From NCBI RefSeq assembly GCF_001424985.1, contig NZ_LMDA01000001.1, positions 753,599 through 817,598 of the forward strand: 64,000 bases of DNA, given 5' to 3'. A program made the position numbers and the translations under genes. The notes under the pieces are model-generated. The model worked only from the letters and a program-made list of their open reading frames with translations. It was not told where the DNA came from and did not search any database. Origin of the DNA: Rhizobium sp. Root1212. Its GTDB lineage: Bacteria > Pseudomonadota > Alphaproteobacteria > Rhizobiales > Rhizobiaceae. Of this stretch, positions 8,890 to 18,153 are shown in pieces (within the stretch, counting starts at the first letter, position 1; each line of letters opens with the position of its first letter).

Positions 8890-9615
8890 TTACTTGGCGC
8901 CGCCCAGCGTCTTGATCGCCTCTTCGACCGAGCCTTCGCTGTCGCGCATCAGGGCGCTGATGTTTTCGAAGGCGCGCGACACCATGATCAGCTGCGACAT
9001 TTCCTGCACCGGATTGACGTTCGATTCTTCGACGTAGCCTTGGGCGACGCCGACGCCGAAGCGATCGACCACCGGCTCGGGCGCCGAACTCGGGAAGACG
9101 GCGCCGTTGCCGTAGCGGCTGAAGCCGTTGGAGAAATCGGCTTCATAGAGACCGAAGGCCGCGACCTGCGTGCCGTTCTGGTGGATGGAGCCATCGGCGC
9201 CGACCTCGATCGGGCTGTTGCCGTCGGTGATCTGGATCGGCGCGCCGCCGGCATCGAGGACCGGATAACCCTTGAGGGTGACGAGATCGCCGGTTTCCGT
9301 CAGGGTGAAGCGGCCGTCGCGGGTGAGCGCCGGGCCGCCGGGGGTTTCGACCGAGAACCAGGCATCGCCCTTGATGGCGAAATCGAGCGTGTTGCCGGTG
9401 CGGTTGAGGCCGCCATTGTTGGTGTTGAGGAATTCCTTGCCCTGCGAGACGAAGGAGACCTGCGCCGGCTTGTTGTCGCCGATCAGCTGGTTGAACTTCA
9501 CCTCCGTCGCACGAAAGCCGACGGTGTTGGCATTGGCAACGTTGTCAGCCAGTGTGTTCATGCGTTTTTCGAGCGCCATCTGCGAGGAAACAGCAACGTA
9601 AAGTCCGGTCTGCAT
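8890..9615 (-). CDS. flgF: Flagellar proximal rod protein FlgF
   Basis: FlgF is a rod protein related to FlgG. The 241-residue product starts MQTGLYVAVSSQMALEKRM and carries LADNVANANTVGFRATEVKF, the rod signature. The central GDAWFSVETPGGPALTRDG block and the C-terminal VQEMSQLIMVSRAFENISAL helix are also typical. It is one base downstream of the DUF1217 gene, so the two are co-translated. Confidence 0.96.
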   Translation of the reverse strand: MQTGLYVAVSSQMALEKRMNTLADNVANANTVGFRATEVKFNQLIGDNKPAQVSFVSQGKEFLNTNNGGLNRTGNTLDFAIKGDAWFSVETPGGPALTRDGRFTLTETGDLVTLKGYPVLDAGGAPIQITDGNSPIEVGADGSIHQNGTQVAAFGLYEADFSNGFSRYGNGAVFPSSAPEPVVDRFGVGVAQGYVEESNVNPVQEMSQLIMVSRAFENISALMRDSEGSVEEAIKTLGGAK

Positions 9616-9616
9616 A

Positions 9617-10396
9617 TCAGCGACCTCCGAGTTTCAGCGTATTGATGGAAAGCAGCAGGTCGGCGGAAAGGCCGTAGCCGCTGGAGGAGCCGAAGACGGC
9701 GAGCGGATCGTAGCCGCTGGAGGAATGGTCGATCTCCCAGAGCGCCGTGAAGCGTTCGAGCAGCTTGCCGAGCTTTTCCGGGCTCTTGAGGTCGTCGAGA
9801 TCAATGGCCTTTTCGATGGCGGCGGCCTGCTTGTCGATATCGGCGGCGGCGAATTCGTCCGGCGTCTGCATGACGGTGCGCACGACCTGGGCCAGCGCAT
9901 TGTCGGCCAATAGACCGTAGGCATTGGTGACGGTCGGGGCCATGCGTTCGAAATAGAGCGCAAGCCGCACACCGGAGTTTTCTTCGCCGGCGCTCTGCTC
10001 CAGGGTCTGGCGCATATACTTGTCGGCGACGCCCTTCTGGGCCTTTTCGAAGGAGGTGGCGGCAGCGCCGTTGCGGGCGAAATTCAGGGATTCGACCAGA
10101 TCGGTGTAGCGGCTGTCGGTCAGCTGCTTGGCAAAGGCGTCGTCGCTGTCGATGCCCTCGGCCAGCACTTTGCGCATGAAGGCCTTGGCATAGCCCATGT
10201 CCTCAAGGCCGTGCGCCTTGATCGCATAATCATAAAGACGGCTATCGGCGAAGAAATCGTCGATCGATTTGATATTGCCGATATGGGAGAGGTAATATTC
10301 GGTCTCGCGCGCAACGTCAGGCTGCTTCGCCACCCGGTCCAGCGAGCTGGTCAGGTTCGTCGTTATCAGTTTGTAACTGGTGTAGGTCGTGGTCAC
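9617..10396 (-). CDS. DUF1217 family flagellar-cluster protein
   Basis: The 259-residue product matches the DUF1217 type found in alphaproteobacterial flagellar clusters: a Thr-rich start (TTTYTSYKLITTNL) followed by an all-helical body with repeated ETEYYLSHIGNIKSIDDFF- and DKYMRQTLE-like segments. Its molecular role is unknown. The reading frame extends to an ATG at 10489, but I prefer the GTG at 10396: it has GGGGAT about 9 bases upstream, gives the family-like N-terminus, and leaves room for a divergent promoter with motA. It heads the flgF-fliI transcript. Confidence 0.85.
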   Translation of the reverse strand: MTTTYTSYKLITTNLTSSLDRVAKQPDVARETEYYLSHIGNIKSIDDFFADSRLYDYAIKAHGLEDMGYAKAFMRKVLAEGIDSDDAFAKQLTDSRYTDLVESLNFARNGAAATSFEKAQKGVADKYMRQTLEQSAGEENSGVRLALYFERMAPTVTNAYGLLADNALAQVVRTVMQTPDEFAAADIDKQAAAIEKAIDLDDLKSPEKLGKLLERFTALWEIDHSSSGYDPLAVFGSSSGYGLSADLLLSINTLKLGGR

Positions 10397-10577
10397 GACA
10401 ATATCCCCGGTTGACGCGTAAGGCGCAGTTCGAGCGCTTGTGGCGGAAACTGCCGGAACTTGCTTGCGCGAACCTGTTCGGTCGGCCATCGGGTTTTCGC
10501 CCCCTGCGGGCCAGCCTCACGCAAGGCTGGAGACCTATCGGTATCTTGCAAAATCCATCATTCCGGCAGGTATCGAA
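10397..10577. promoter_or_regulatory. Divergent promoter region between the flgF operon and motA
   Basis: About 180 bases between the GTG of the DUF1217 gene and the motA ATG should contain two back-to-back promoters. Visible elements are a hairpin with 7-base arms (CCAGCCT at 10511-10517, AGGCTGG at 10524-10530) and a 15-base sequence CTTGCGCGAACCTGT at 10463-10477 that recurs with one mismatch upstream of fliF. No clear sigma-70 boxes were found by eye. Confidence 0.5.
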
Positions 10578-11456
10578 ATGAACATCATCATCGGTCTCGT
10601 CTTGACCATCGGCTGTATTCTTGGCGGCTTCATCGCCATGGGCGGCCATATGGAGGTTCTGAACCAGCCGTTCGAACTCGTGATCATCGGCGGCGCCGGT
10701 CTCGGCGGCTATGTCATGGCAAACTCGATGAAGGTGCTGAAGGACACCGGCAAGGCGCTTGGCGAAGCCTTCGCCCACAAGGTTCCGAAGGAGCGCAACT
10801 ACCTCGATACGCTCGGCGTGCTCTACAGCCTGATGCGGGACCTGCGCACCAAGTCGCGCAACGAGATCGAAGCCCATATCGACAACCCGGAAGAATCCAC
10901 CATCTTCCAGTCGGCCCCGACGGTTCTGAAGAACAAGGAATTGACCGCCTTCATCTGCGACTATGTGCGCCTGATCATCATCGGCAACGCCCGCAGCCAC
11001 GAGATCGAGGCGCTGATGGATGAGGAAATCAACACGATCACCCATGACAAGATGAAGGTCTACCACTCGCTCAACACCATGAGCGACGCCTTCCCGGCCA
11101 TCGGTATCGTCGCGGCCGTTCTCGGCGTCATCAAGGCCATGGGCGCCATCTCGGAATCGCCGGAAGTTCTCGGCGGCAAGATCGCAGCCGCGCTCGTCGG
11201 CACCATGCTCGGCATCTTCCTGTCCTATTGCGTCGTCGCCCCGATGATCGCCAACGTCAAGGCGGTGCGTGAAAAGCAGAACCGTCTCTACATCATCGTC
11301 AAGCAGACGCTGCTCGCCTACATGAACGGCTCGGTGCCGCAGGTGGCGCTCGAATACGGCCGCAAGACCATCTCGGCCTATGAGCGTCCGTCGATCGACG
11401 CCGTCGAGCAGGAAATGATGAATCCGGGCGGCGGCGGCGAAAGCAAGGCGGCCTGA
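10578..11456 (+). CDS. motA: Flagellar motor stator protein MotA
   Basis: MotA is the proton-channel stator subunit in the inner membrane. The 292-residue product starts [19 protein letters not shown] and has four predicted membrane helices (near residues 2-20, 30-50, 170-190 and 205-225) with the large cytoplasmic loop between helices 2 and 3. The conserved [18 protein letters not shown] and [19 protein letters not shown] pairs define the family. An in-frame extension to 10440 lacks a hydrophobic start and is not used. The partner motB is not in the window. Confidence 0.97.
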   Translation: MNIIIGLVLTIGCILGGFIAMGGHMEVLNQPFELVIIGGAGLGGYVMANSMKVLKDTGKALGEAFAHKVPKERNYLDTLGVLYSLMRDLRTKSRNEIEAHIDNPEESTIFQSAPTVLKNKELTAFICDYVRLIIIGNARSHEIEALMDEEINTITHDKMKVYHSLNTMSDAFPAIGIVAAVLGVIKAMGAISESPEVLGGKIAAALVGTMLGIFLSYCVVAPMIANVKAVREKQNRLYIIVKQTLLAYMNGSVPQVALEYGRKTISAYERPSIDAVEQEMMNPGGGGESKAA

Positions 11457-11459
11457 TCC

Positions 11460-12398
11460 ATGAACGCGACAGTCAACAACGTCCACACCTTCGACCGCCG
11501 GCTGCTGGCCCGCATGACGGGCAACCTCGGCGACGACCAGACGGTCGGCAAGCTGGCGGAAGAACTGGGCCAGGTGTTTTCCGAATTCCTGCCGGATATT
11601 CTCAATGCCGAGACCCAGCAGGACATCACCATCACCTATGCCGGCTTCGAGACCGGGCTGAAGACCCGCCTGCTCGCCGGCCTCGGCGATGGCGTGGCGC
11701 TCTGCACCGTGGGCTTACGCAACTGGTGCCCGGACTTCACCCTCGCCATCGACAGCCCGGCGATCATCACGCTGATGGAAATGCTGCTCGGCGCCCCCTC
11801 CTCCGAGGTCGAGGAGCCGAAGCCGCGCCAGCTGTCCGATATCGAACTCGACGTCGCCTCGATGGTGTTCGAAAAGATCGCCGACGTGCTGAAATCGGCC
11901 GTGAATGCGCCGGGCGGCTTCGAGCCGGTGCTGGAGCGTCCGCACAATGCCAACATCAAGCCGGTGGCGGAGGGAGAGGATGTCTTTGCCGCCTGCATCA
12001 ACATCTCGATCGGCCTCGGCCCGGTGCTGTCCACTTTCTCGATCATCGTGCCGCAGCAGCCGCTGTTGAAGACGACCGTCGTCTTTCCGAAGGGCATCGG
12101 CCAGAACCGCAAGGCGAAGTCGCAATGGGGCGAGCAGCTGGAAGAGCAGGTTCGCCGCTCGAGCGTCAATCTCGAGGCTCGGATCAAGCTGCAGAGCCTG
12201 ACGCTGAAGACGGTGAGCCGCCTGCAGGCCGGCGACATCATTCCCTTCCACGATGCCAAGGATGTCCGCGTCGAAGTCAATGCCAACGGCCGCGATCTCT
12301 ATGTCTGCGAGTTCGGCCGCTCGGGCGCGCGCTACACGGTCAGGATCAAGGACACCCACGGATCGGACAACGATATCCTCAACCACCTGATGAGCTGA
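11460..12398 (+). CDS. fliM: Flagellar motor switch protein FliM
   Basis: FliM is the C-ring subunit that receives phosphorylated CheY. The 312-residue product starts 3 bases after the motA stop, so the genes are coupled. It has the middle CheC-like region (AIDSPAIITLMEMLLGA, IELDVASMVFEKIADVLKSA) and a C-terminal SpoA-type domain (LQAGDIIPFHDAKDVRVEVN). The classical N-terminal CheY-binding peptide is not obvious; the protein starts MNATVNNVHTFDRRLLAR, as in divergent rhizobial FliM. Confidence 0.92.
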   Translation: MNATVNNVHTFDRRLLARMTGNLGDDQTVGKLAEELGQVFSEFLPDILNAETQQDITITYAGFETGLKTRLLAGLGDGVALCTVGLRNWCPDFTLAIDSPAIITLMEMLLGAPSSEVEEPKPRQLSDIELDVASMVFEKIADVLKSAVNAPGGFEPVLERPHNANIKPVAEGEDVFAACINISIGLGPVLSTFSIIVPQQPLLKTTVVFPKGIGQNRKAKSQWGEQLEEQVRRSSVNLEARIKLQSLTLKTVSRLQAGDIIPFHDAKDVRVEVNANGRDLYVCEFGRSGARYTVRIKDTHGSDNDILNHLMS

Positions 12399-12467
12399 GA
12401 CGGAACACTCGCCTGAACTCGCGCCCGCAACATGGTTGGGGCAAGCTTCGAATGGAATAATCTGCAC

Positions 12468-13061
12468 ATGGCTACGAAAAAAGCACCCACTGAAGACCTA
12501 ATGAACCTCGGCGGAGGCGACGTCGAGCTGGATCGCGCGATCGACGATCTGCGCGGCGTGCTGAAAACCGATGCCGACGGCGCAACCTCCGTCGGCGATT
12601 TCGGCATGGACTTCGCCGACACCGGCGCGGCCACGACTGATTTCGGCGCGAGCTTCGATGCCTCGGCGAGCGACTTCGGCGGCGAGTTTGGTGCCACCTC
12701 ATCCTTCGGCGGCATCGACGACACGTCCACCGGCGGCTTCGGCGGCGATTTCGGCGCGACGACGGATTTCGGCTCCCCATCGACCGGCGAGCCGGGCAGC
12801 GCCATGACGTCGAACATCGACCTGATCATGGATATCCCGATCGACGTCCAGATCGTGCTCGGCTCCAGCCGCATGCAAGTTTCGAGCCTTATGAATCTCA
12901 ACGAAGGCGCGACCATCGCGCTCGATCGCCGCATCGGCGAGCCGGTCGAACTGCTGGTCAACGGCCGCATGATCGGCCGCGGCGAAATAACGGTTCTCGA
13001 AGACGACGACACCCGGTTCGGGGTCAAGCTCATCGAGATCAAGGGTACGCGTAAAAGTTAG
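12468..13061 (+). CDS. fliN: Flagellar motor switch protein FliN with a Gly-Phe-rich linker
   Basis: FliN forms the base of the C-ring. The 197-residue product ends in the SpoA domain ([20 protein letters not shown] and [19 protein letters not shown]). It is preceded by a long disordered stretch (about residues 40-105) with repeated DFG, FGA and FGG motifs, which makes it longer than the roughly 137-residue enteric FliN. The start [10 protein letters not shown] at 12468 is preferred over an upstream ATG at 12432, whose extra residues look non-native. Confidence 0.94.
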   Translation: MATKKAPTEDLMNLGGGDVELDRAIDDLRGVLKTDADGATSVGDFGMDFADTGAATTDFGASFDASASDFGGEFGATSSFGGIDDTSTGGFGGDFGATTDFGSPSTGEPGSAMTSNIDLIMDIPIDVQIVLGSSRMQVSSLMNLNEGATIALDRRIGEPVELLVNGRMIGRGEITVLEDDDTRFGVKLIEIKGTRKS

Positions 13062-13090
13062 ACCCGGTCACGGGTTATGAGGAAAGATCC

Positions 13091-14125
13091 ATGATGGATT
13101 TCGACGATTTCGCCGCTCAGGCACCCACCAGACCCCTCAGCCAGATGGACAAGGCTGCGGCGGTTCTTCTCGCCATGGGCAAGCCGATCGCCGGCAAACT
13201 GCTGAAATTCTTCACCCAGAGCGAGCTGCAGTCGATCATCGCCTCGGCGCAGTCGCTACGTTCGATCCCGCCGGATGAGCTGGAACTGCTCGTCAACGAA
13301 TTCGAGGACCTGTTCACCGAAGGTGCGGGCCTCATGGACAACGCCAAGGCAATCGAGGCCATCCTCGAAGAGGGGCTGACGCCGGATGAAGTCGACGGCC
13401 TGCTCGGCCGCCGCACCGCCTTCCAGGCCTATGAAGCCAATATCTGGGACCGGCTGCAGGATTCCGACCCGATCCAGGTCGCGAAATATCTCGGCAAGGA
13501 ACATCCGCAGACCATCGCCTACGTGCTGTCGATGATGCCCTCGACCTTCGGCGCCAAGGTGCTGCTGCAGCTTCCCGAGAGCGGCCGCGCCGACATCATC
13601 AACCGTACCGTCAACATGAAGAACGTCGCACCCAAGGCGGCGTCGATCATCGAGACCCGCGTGATGGACCTGATGCGCGAACTGGATGCCGACCGCAACT
13701 CCGCCGGCTCGCAGAAGATCGCCGAGGTCATGAACGAGATGGAGAAGGGCCAGGTCGATACCCTGCTCGCCTCGCTCGAAAGCATCAGCACCGAATCGGT
13801 CAAGAAGGTTCGTCCGAAGATCTTCCTCTTCGACGACATCCTCTACATGCCGCAGCGCAGCCGCGTGCAGCTGCTCAACGACGTCTCCGGCGACATCATC
13901 ACCATGGCGCTGCGCGGCTCGAGCATGGACCTGCGCGAATGCGTGCTGGCCTCGATCGGCGCCCGCCAGCGCCGCATGATCGAATCGGACCTTGCCGCCG
14001 GCGATGCCGGCATCAATCCGCGCGATATCGCGATTGCCCGCCGCTCGATCACCCAGGAAGCCATCCGTCTCGCCGCCAGCGGCCAGATCGAGTTGAAGGA
14101 AAAGGACGCGGCCGCAGCCGCCTGA
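13091..14125 (+). CDS. fliG: Flagellar motor switch protein FliG
   Basis: FliG is the C-ring protein that contacts the stator and generates torque. The 344-residue product has the N-terminal FliF-binding part (MDKAAAVLLAMGKPIAGKLL), the middle EHPQTIAYVLSMMP motif, and the C-terminal FFDDI-like segment (here KIFLFDDILYMPQRSRVQLL) with the charged torque helix. The length of about 340 residues is standard. It closes the motA-fliM-fliN-fliG run and is followed by a terminator. Confidence 0.97.
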   Translation: MMDFDDFAAQAPTRPLSQMDKAAAVLLAMGKPIAGKLLKFFTQSELQSIIASAQSLRSIPPDELELLVNEFEDLFTEGAGLMDNAKAIEAILEEGLTPDEVDGLLGRRTAFQAYEANIWDRLQDSDPIQVAKYLGKEHPQTIAYVLSMMPSTFGAKVLLQLPESGRADIINRTVNMKNVAPKAASIIETRVMDLMRELDADRNSAGSQKIAEVMNEMEKGQVDTLLASLESISTESVKKVRPKIFLFDDILYMPQRSRVQLLNDVSGDIITMALRGSSMDLRECVLASIGARQRRMIESDLAAGDAGINPRDIAIARRSITQEAIRLAASGQIELKEKDAAAAA

Positions 14126-14151
14126 CCTTATCCCCTCTTCATTCTGTGAAA

Positions 14152-14177
14152 GCGCCGCCTCCGGGCGGCGTTTTTTC
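14152..14177 (+). terminator. Rho-independent terminator after fliG
   Basis: A stem of CGCCGCC (14153-14159) and GGCGGCG (14164-14170) with a four-base loop is followed by six T residues (14171-14176). It lies 27 bases after the fliG stop and 65 bases before flhB, so it should end or attenuate the motA-fliG transcript. Confidence 0.85.
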
Positions 14178-14241
14178 TTGCATGCCCGCCAGCCCGGCCC
14201 CACAACACGAGGAATAGCGGGTAGCAGGGTATCTCCAGCCG

Positions 14242-15312
14242 ATGGCGGACGATGAAGACAAGGACAGCAAAACAGAGCTGCCCTCCGAGAAAAAAATGGC
14301 CGATGCGATCGAGAAGGGCAACGTGCCCTTCTCGCGCGAAGTGACGATCTTCGCCTCGACGCTCGCCATCTATATCTTCATCGTCTTCTTCCTGCCGACC
14401 GGTTTTGCCCAACTGACCGAGGCGCTGAAGGACGTGTTCGAACAGCCGGAGGCCTGGCGCATCGACAACGCTGTCGATGTCGTGGCGCTGATCCTGCATG
14501 TCTTTTCCGCCGCAAGCGGGCTGATCATTCCCTTTTTCGTGCTGCTGATCGCCTTCGGCGTCGGTTCAGCGGTGCTGCAGAACATGCCGGCCATGGTGCT
14601 CGACCGCATCCAACCGAAGTTCAATCGCATCTCGCCGGTTTCCGGTTTCAAGCGCATCTACGGCGTCCAGGGCCTCGTCGAATTCGCCAAGTCGCTGTTC
14701 AAGATCGTCGTCGTCTCAATCATCATCGTGCTGGTGCTCTGGAACGACTATTTCGAATCGCTCGACGCGATGTTTTCCGATCCGGCAACAATTCTCACCC
14801 GCATGGGCAACGATCTGAACCAGATCATGCTCGTCATCCTCGCCGCCACCGCCATCGTCGCCATCGCCGATTTCTTCTGGACGCGGCATCACTGGTACAC
14901 CGAACTGCGCATGACCAAGCAGGAGGTGAAGGAGGAAATGAAGCAGTCGCAAGGCGACCCGATCGTCAAGGCCCGCCTGCGCTCCATCGCCCGCGACAGG
15001 GCCCGCCGCCGCATGATTTCCTCGGTTCCGCGCGCGACGTTGGTGATCGCCAACCCGACCCACTATGCAGTTGCGCTGCGCTACGTGCGCGAGGAGGGCG
15101 ATGCGCCGGTGGTTGTCGCCAAGGGTCAGGACCTCGTGGCGCTCAAGATTCGCTCGCTGGCGGAGGAAAACGGCATCCCGGTTTTCGAAGATCCGCCGCT
15201 CGCACGCTCAATGTTTGCGCAAGTCTCGGTGGATAGTGTGATTCCGCCGGTGTTTTACAAGGCAGTCGCCGAACTCATTCACCGGATTTATGCTCGCCCC
15301 CGAAACGGATGA
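14242..15312 (+). CDS. flhB: Flagellar export protein FlhB
   Basis: FlhB controls the export-substrate switch from rod/hook to filament. The 356-residue product opens with the family N-terminus ([20 protein letters not shown]), has four membrane helices, and contains the self-cleavage motif [11 protein letters not shown] with Asn at about residue 271. Cleavage between that Asn and Pro is the switch event. It begins after the fliG terminator and is followed 8 bases later by a small gene. Confidence 0.98.
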   Translation: MADDEDKDSKTELPSEKKMADAIEKGNVPFSREVTIFASTLAIYIFIVFFLPTGFAQLTEALKDVFEQPEAWRIDNAVDVVALILHVFSAASGLIIPFFVLLIAFGVGSAVLQNMPAMVLDRIQPKFNRISPVSGFKRIYGVQGLVEFAKSLFKIVVVSIIIVLVLWNDYFESLDAMFSDPATILTRMGNDLNQIMLVILAATAIVAIADFFWTRHHWYTELRMTKQEVKEEMKQSQGDPIVKARLRSIARDRARRRMISSVPRATLVIANPTHYAVALRYVREEGDAPVVVAKGQDLVALKIRSLAEENGIPVFEDPPLARSMFAQVSVDSVIPPVFYKAVAELIHRIYARPRNG

Positions 15313-15320
15313 CGTGAACG

Positions 15321-15761
15321 ATGAAAAAATGCCAGTATTCTGAAGAACGCGAAAAGATTGTCGCCGACGCGATCCGTCCGGTCGCAACGGAGTTACGCCT
15401 GATCGACGCGGCAGATTTCATCGCGCTGCTTCGCTTCGAATCCCATGGCAGTCTTTCCGATCTCGTTTCTTCGGCTGCCGAGCTTTATTTCCTGCCGGGC
15501 ACCGTCAATTTCGGCATTGGCGGCAATTATTCGCTGGATTGGGGCACCGAGCCCGAAATCACCCTCGATCTCGAACTGAAACCGGATGGCGTGACCGTCT
15601 ATGCCCAGCTGGCGCTCGGCAAGGACACCGCCGGCCTCGAAATCAACCACATCGCCTTCCAGCAGCCATCCGAGGACCCGCAGGAAAACACGGCCTTCCT
15701 CGCCCGCAGCCTGGAAGCGGCGAAATTCGTCAAATCCTATCCGATGGCAATGGCCAGTTGA
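15321..15761 (+). CDS. Uncharacterised protein downstream of flhB
   Basis: A 146-residue soluble protein with no signal peptide or membrane segment. I do not recognise the family. Its C-terminal half alternates hydrophobic and polar residues (EITLDLELKPDGVTVYAQLA), suggesting beta strands, and it ends SYPMAMAS. It lies 8 bases after flhB on the same strand, so it is probably co-transcribed, and it converges on visR with a 19-base gap. A motility function is inferred only from position. Confidence 0.75.
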   Translation: MKKCQYSEEREKIVADAIRPVATELRLIDAADFIALLRFESHGSLSDLVSSAAELYFLPGTVNFGIGGNYSLDWGTEPEITLDLELKPDGVTVYAQLALGKDTAGLEINHIAFQQPSEDPQENTAFLARSLEAAKFVKSYPMAMAS

Positions 15762-15780
15762 GGGGCGAGCTGGTCGCCGA

Positions 15781-16530
15781 TCAGCTGATGTAGCCGAGGC
15801 GGATCGCCTTGGCGATCGCCTGTATGCGATTGACCGAGTTGAGCTTGGTCGTCGCCGTGCCGAGATAGGCATTCACCGTATGAACGGACAGGCCCAGCTT
15901 CTCGGCGATCTCTTCGCTGATATAACCGTCGCCGGCCATCTGCAGGCAGCCGATCTCGCGGTCGCTCAGGGTTTCGGCCGGCAGGATGCGACGTTCGTCG
16001 GAGGCGAGCAGATCGGTCATCACGCCGCAGCAGCGGCCGTGCAGATCGATCACCGTTTCGCTGGCAACGTCGAGGTAGCTGCCGGCGAAGATGACGTAGC
16101 CATTGCCCTGCGCACCGAGACGGACCGGAAAGGCAAAGCCCGAATAACCGAGCGCGCGCTTGCCGCAATGGTAGGTGAAACGGGCGAAATCGATGGCCTC
16201 GGCCGTCTGGTGCTCGCCATTGCCGTTCCACAGCATCGGCAGCAGGGAGCTGTCGAGATGTGCAAGCATATCCTCGCTCATGGCCTTCAGGAACTCATGG
16301 GCCATGGCTTCGGAGGCCGGCCCCCAGTTGTCGAGCACGCAGGTCAGCTTGCGCGTCGCCGGCAGGCCGTTTCCATTGAGCCGGAAGACGGCGAAGTGCT
16401 TGGCGTTGATTTCCTTCTGCATCGCCTGCAGGCGGGCCACCAGCGTCGCCGCGCGCAAGGTGCGAGCCGGATTGCGGTGCGTTGCCTTGCTGTCGTCGCC
16501 CGAGCGGCTATGCGGCGGAAAGAAGGTCAT
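15781..16530 (-). CDS. visR: LuxR-type motility regulator VisR
   Basis: In Sinorhizobium, VisN and VisR form a heterodimer that sits at the top of the flagellar and chemotaxis hierarchy. The 249-residue product has an N-terminal sensor-like domain and a C-terminal LuxR helix-turn-helix (ETLSDREIGCLQMAGDGYIS, then EEIAEKLGLSVHTVNAYL). The ATG at 16528-16530 starts 29 bases after the visN stop; a longer open frame to 16725 overlaps visN and is rejected. Confidence 0.92.
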   Translation of the reverse strand: MTFFPPHSRSGDDSKATHRNPARTLRAATLVARLQAMQKEINAKHFAVFRLNGNGLPATRKLTCVLDNWGPASEAMAHEFLKAMSEDMLAHLDSSLLPMLWNGNGEHQTAEAIDFARFTYHCGKRALGYSGFAFPVRLGAQGNGYVIFAGSYLDVASETVIDLHGRCCGVMTDLLASDERRILPAETLSDREIGCLQMAGDGYISEEIAEKLGLSVHTVNAYLGTATTKLNSVNRIQAIAKAIRLGYIS

Positions 16531-16559
16531 TGCCGTGTCTCCAAGGAAAAGGAAATGTC

Positions 16560-17300
16560 CTAAACAAGATTGTTGCGAACGGCATAGGCAATGGCTTCCG
16601 AACGGGTCTTCGTCGCCGTCTTGCGCATGACGCTGGTGATGTAGTTGTTGATGGTGTTGCGCGAGATGCCGAGGATAACGGCGATCTCGTCGCTGGTCTT
16701 GCCTTCGGCGATCCAGAACAGGCATTCCAGCTCGCGTTCGGTCAGGTCGAATTCACGGTCGCTGCGCATCTCGCTTTCCTGCGAGAAGCTGGCCAAATAG
16801 GCAGTCAGCAGGCCGATCTCGCGCAGGCTTTCCTGCGAGAGAATGACATCCTGCGGGAAGAGCAGCATCAGCGAGAAGCGCACGCGGCCGACATTAAAGG
16901 TGACGGCGCAATACTCGCGGGCAAGACCGCGGCCCGGCTCGATGCCGGCCGGCAAGCTCATGAACACCGGCTGCAGGACGGAGAGGCACTTTTCCATCTC
17001 GTTCGAGCGAGCGTGCAGCTCAGACATGGAGCGGGCAAGCCGCCGGACCATCTCGAAGGGCCAATCCGAACAGACGACGAAATCGAGCGTGTTGTCCTGG
17101 GAAAGATCGTATCGCGCGAGAAGATAGTGGGAGGCACCGACATATTCGGTCAGCGCCGCAAGCCCCTTCTCCAGATTCCCGCTCTCGGCGAAATCGCCGA
17201 GCCGGCGGATCAATTGCCCTTTCGTCAGCGGCCGTACAGCTGAACGTATTGCCGAGACCGGCGCTTGCCGGACCGCAATCTCCATTTGCAGACTATCCAT
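16560..17300 (-). CDS. visN: LuxR-type motility regulator VisN
   Basis: VisN is the partner of VisR in the master motility regulator. The 246-residue product carries an N-terminal autoinducer-binding-like domain (LEKGLAALTEYVGASHYLLA) and a C-terminal LuxR helix-turn-helix (FDLTERELECLFWIAEGKTS, DEIAVILGISRNTINNYI). It is the first gene of visN-visR and is preceded by a very long AT-rich spacer that should carry its promoter. No ligand has been assigned to the sensor domain. Confidence 0.92.
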   Translation of the reverse strand: MDSLQMEIAVRQAPVSAIRSAVRPLTKGQLIRRLGDFAESGNLEKGLAALTEYVGASHYLLARYDLSQDNTLDFVVCSDWPFEMVRRLARSMSELHARSNEMEKCLSVLQPVFMSLPAGIEPGRGLAREYCAVTFNVGRVRFSLMLLFPQDVILSQESLREIGLLTAYLASFSQESEMRSDREFDLTERELECLFWIAEGKTSDEIAVILGISRNTINNYITSVMRKTATKTRSEAIAYAVRNNLV

Positions 17301-18103
17301 GACTACTATCCCCGTGCCGGATTCGTCCCGGCCTGTTCTGCACTCTTCAACCGCCGCCGCCGACGATGGCTTCAGACGTATCCGCCTTGTCTGAAACGAT
17401 GCAAACCAGTCCGCGAATCACTACCTAAAATTTACATGGACGAATCGAAAAAACTACCGCCAGCTTCTCGGGATTTACTTTTGAAAACTTCCGTGAATCG
17501 ATTCGAGATTGCAAGAACCGGAGCACGCAACTCAAAAATTGCGACATCCAACGATAAAATCAATTCCTTGAAATCACATGGTTATTTTTCAGAATTTGCT
17601 GATTTTCCCGTTATGAGACATCGCCAAAAGCATAAATGGGGCCATTAACGGGGATTAAACGGCTCTCAAAAACGCAGCCACGCGGCCAAATGACGGCGTA
17701 ATTATTTTCTGCTTTCTTTCTTTGTTGCGGTCGATGTTGCCGAATTGCATCAGAAGAGGCAGCAGGAACTTCGCAGACAAAAATGGAATACTTTCAAATT
17801 ATTCTTAAATAAATCGCGCCGGACCTAAAGTCTGTTCTGGAGCTATACGTCGGATGCGTACAATCCGCATCGGAACATCGCCTTTCCGGCGGAGTCGATC
17901 CCGCCTTTCGTCGGGCGGAAATTAACGAGTTGTTTACACTATCGATTCCCTGATGACGCGAAGAGACTCCCAACGGCCTGCCCGATTCTTGCCTCAATTA
18001 TCGTCGGCACACCGCTATACAGATTTCGCGGATCGATACTACTCATCGCCGGGGACATCTCTGGCGTGCTCGCTGCTACCGGGAGGAGAGCGCCCGAAAA
18101 AAG
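17301..18103. promoter_or_regulatory. AT-rich spacer between visN and fliF
   Basis: Roughly 800 bases without a supported gene. The stretch 17440-17830 is visibly richer in A and T than the flanking genes, with runs such as TTATTTTTCAG and AAATTATTCTTAAATAAAT. It should hold the visN promoter (minus strand). Short hairpins occur, for example GATGCG and CGCATC around 17860. Open frames inside, such as a plus-strand one starting near 17434, lack ribosome-binding sites and rhizobial codon use. Confidence 0.5.
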
Positions 18104-18129
18104 AAATCCCGCCACGAAGGGCGGGATTT
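18104..18129 (-). terminator. Terminator after fliF
   Basis: A 10-base perfect stem (AAATCCCGCC at 18104-18113, GGCGGGATTT at 18120-18129) with a six-base loop lies 25 bases past the fliF stop. Read on the minus strand it is followed by TTTCTTTTTTC, so it fits a rho-independent terminator for the cheT-fliF end of the chemotaxis transcript. Confidence 0.85.
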
Positions 18130-18153
18130 CCGTTCCGTCTTGTCTTTCCCGGC

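Noticed and set aside
6751-9645. 964-codon open frame on the plus strand opposite flgB-fliI-flgF
   Set aside because: It runs antisense to well-supported flagellar genes, is rich in Arg, Asp, Ala and Gly as expected for shadow frames in GC-rich DNA, and crosses the palindromic repeat.
17265-17648. Plus-strand frame overlapping the visN start
   Set aside because: It has no ribosome-binding site, AT-rich codons unlike local genes and no domain; it overlaps the visN start antisense.
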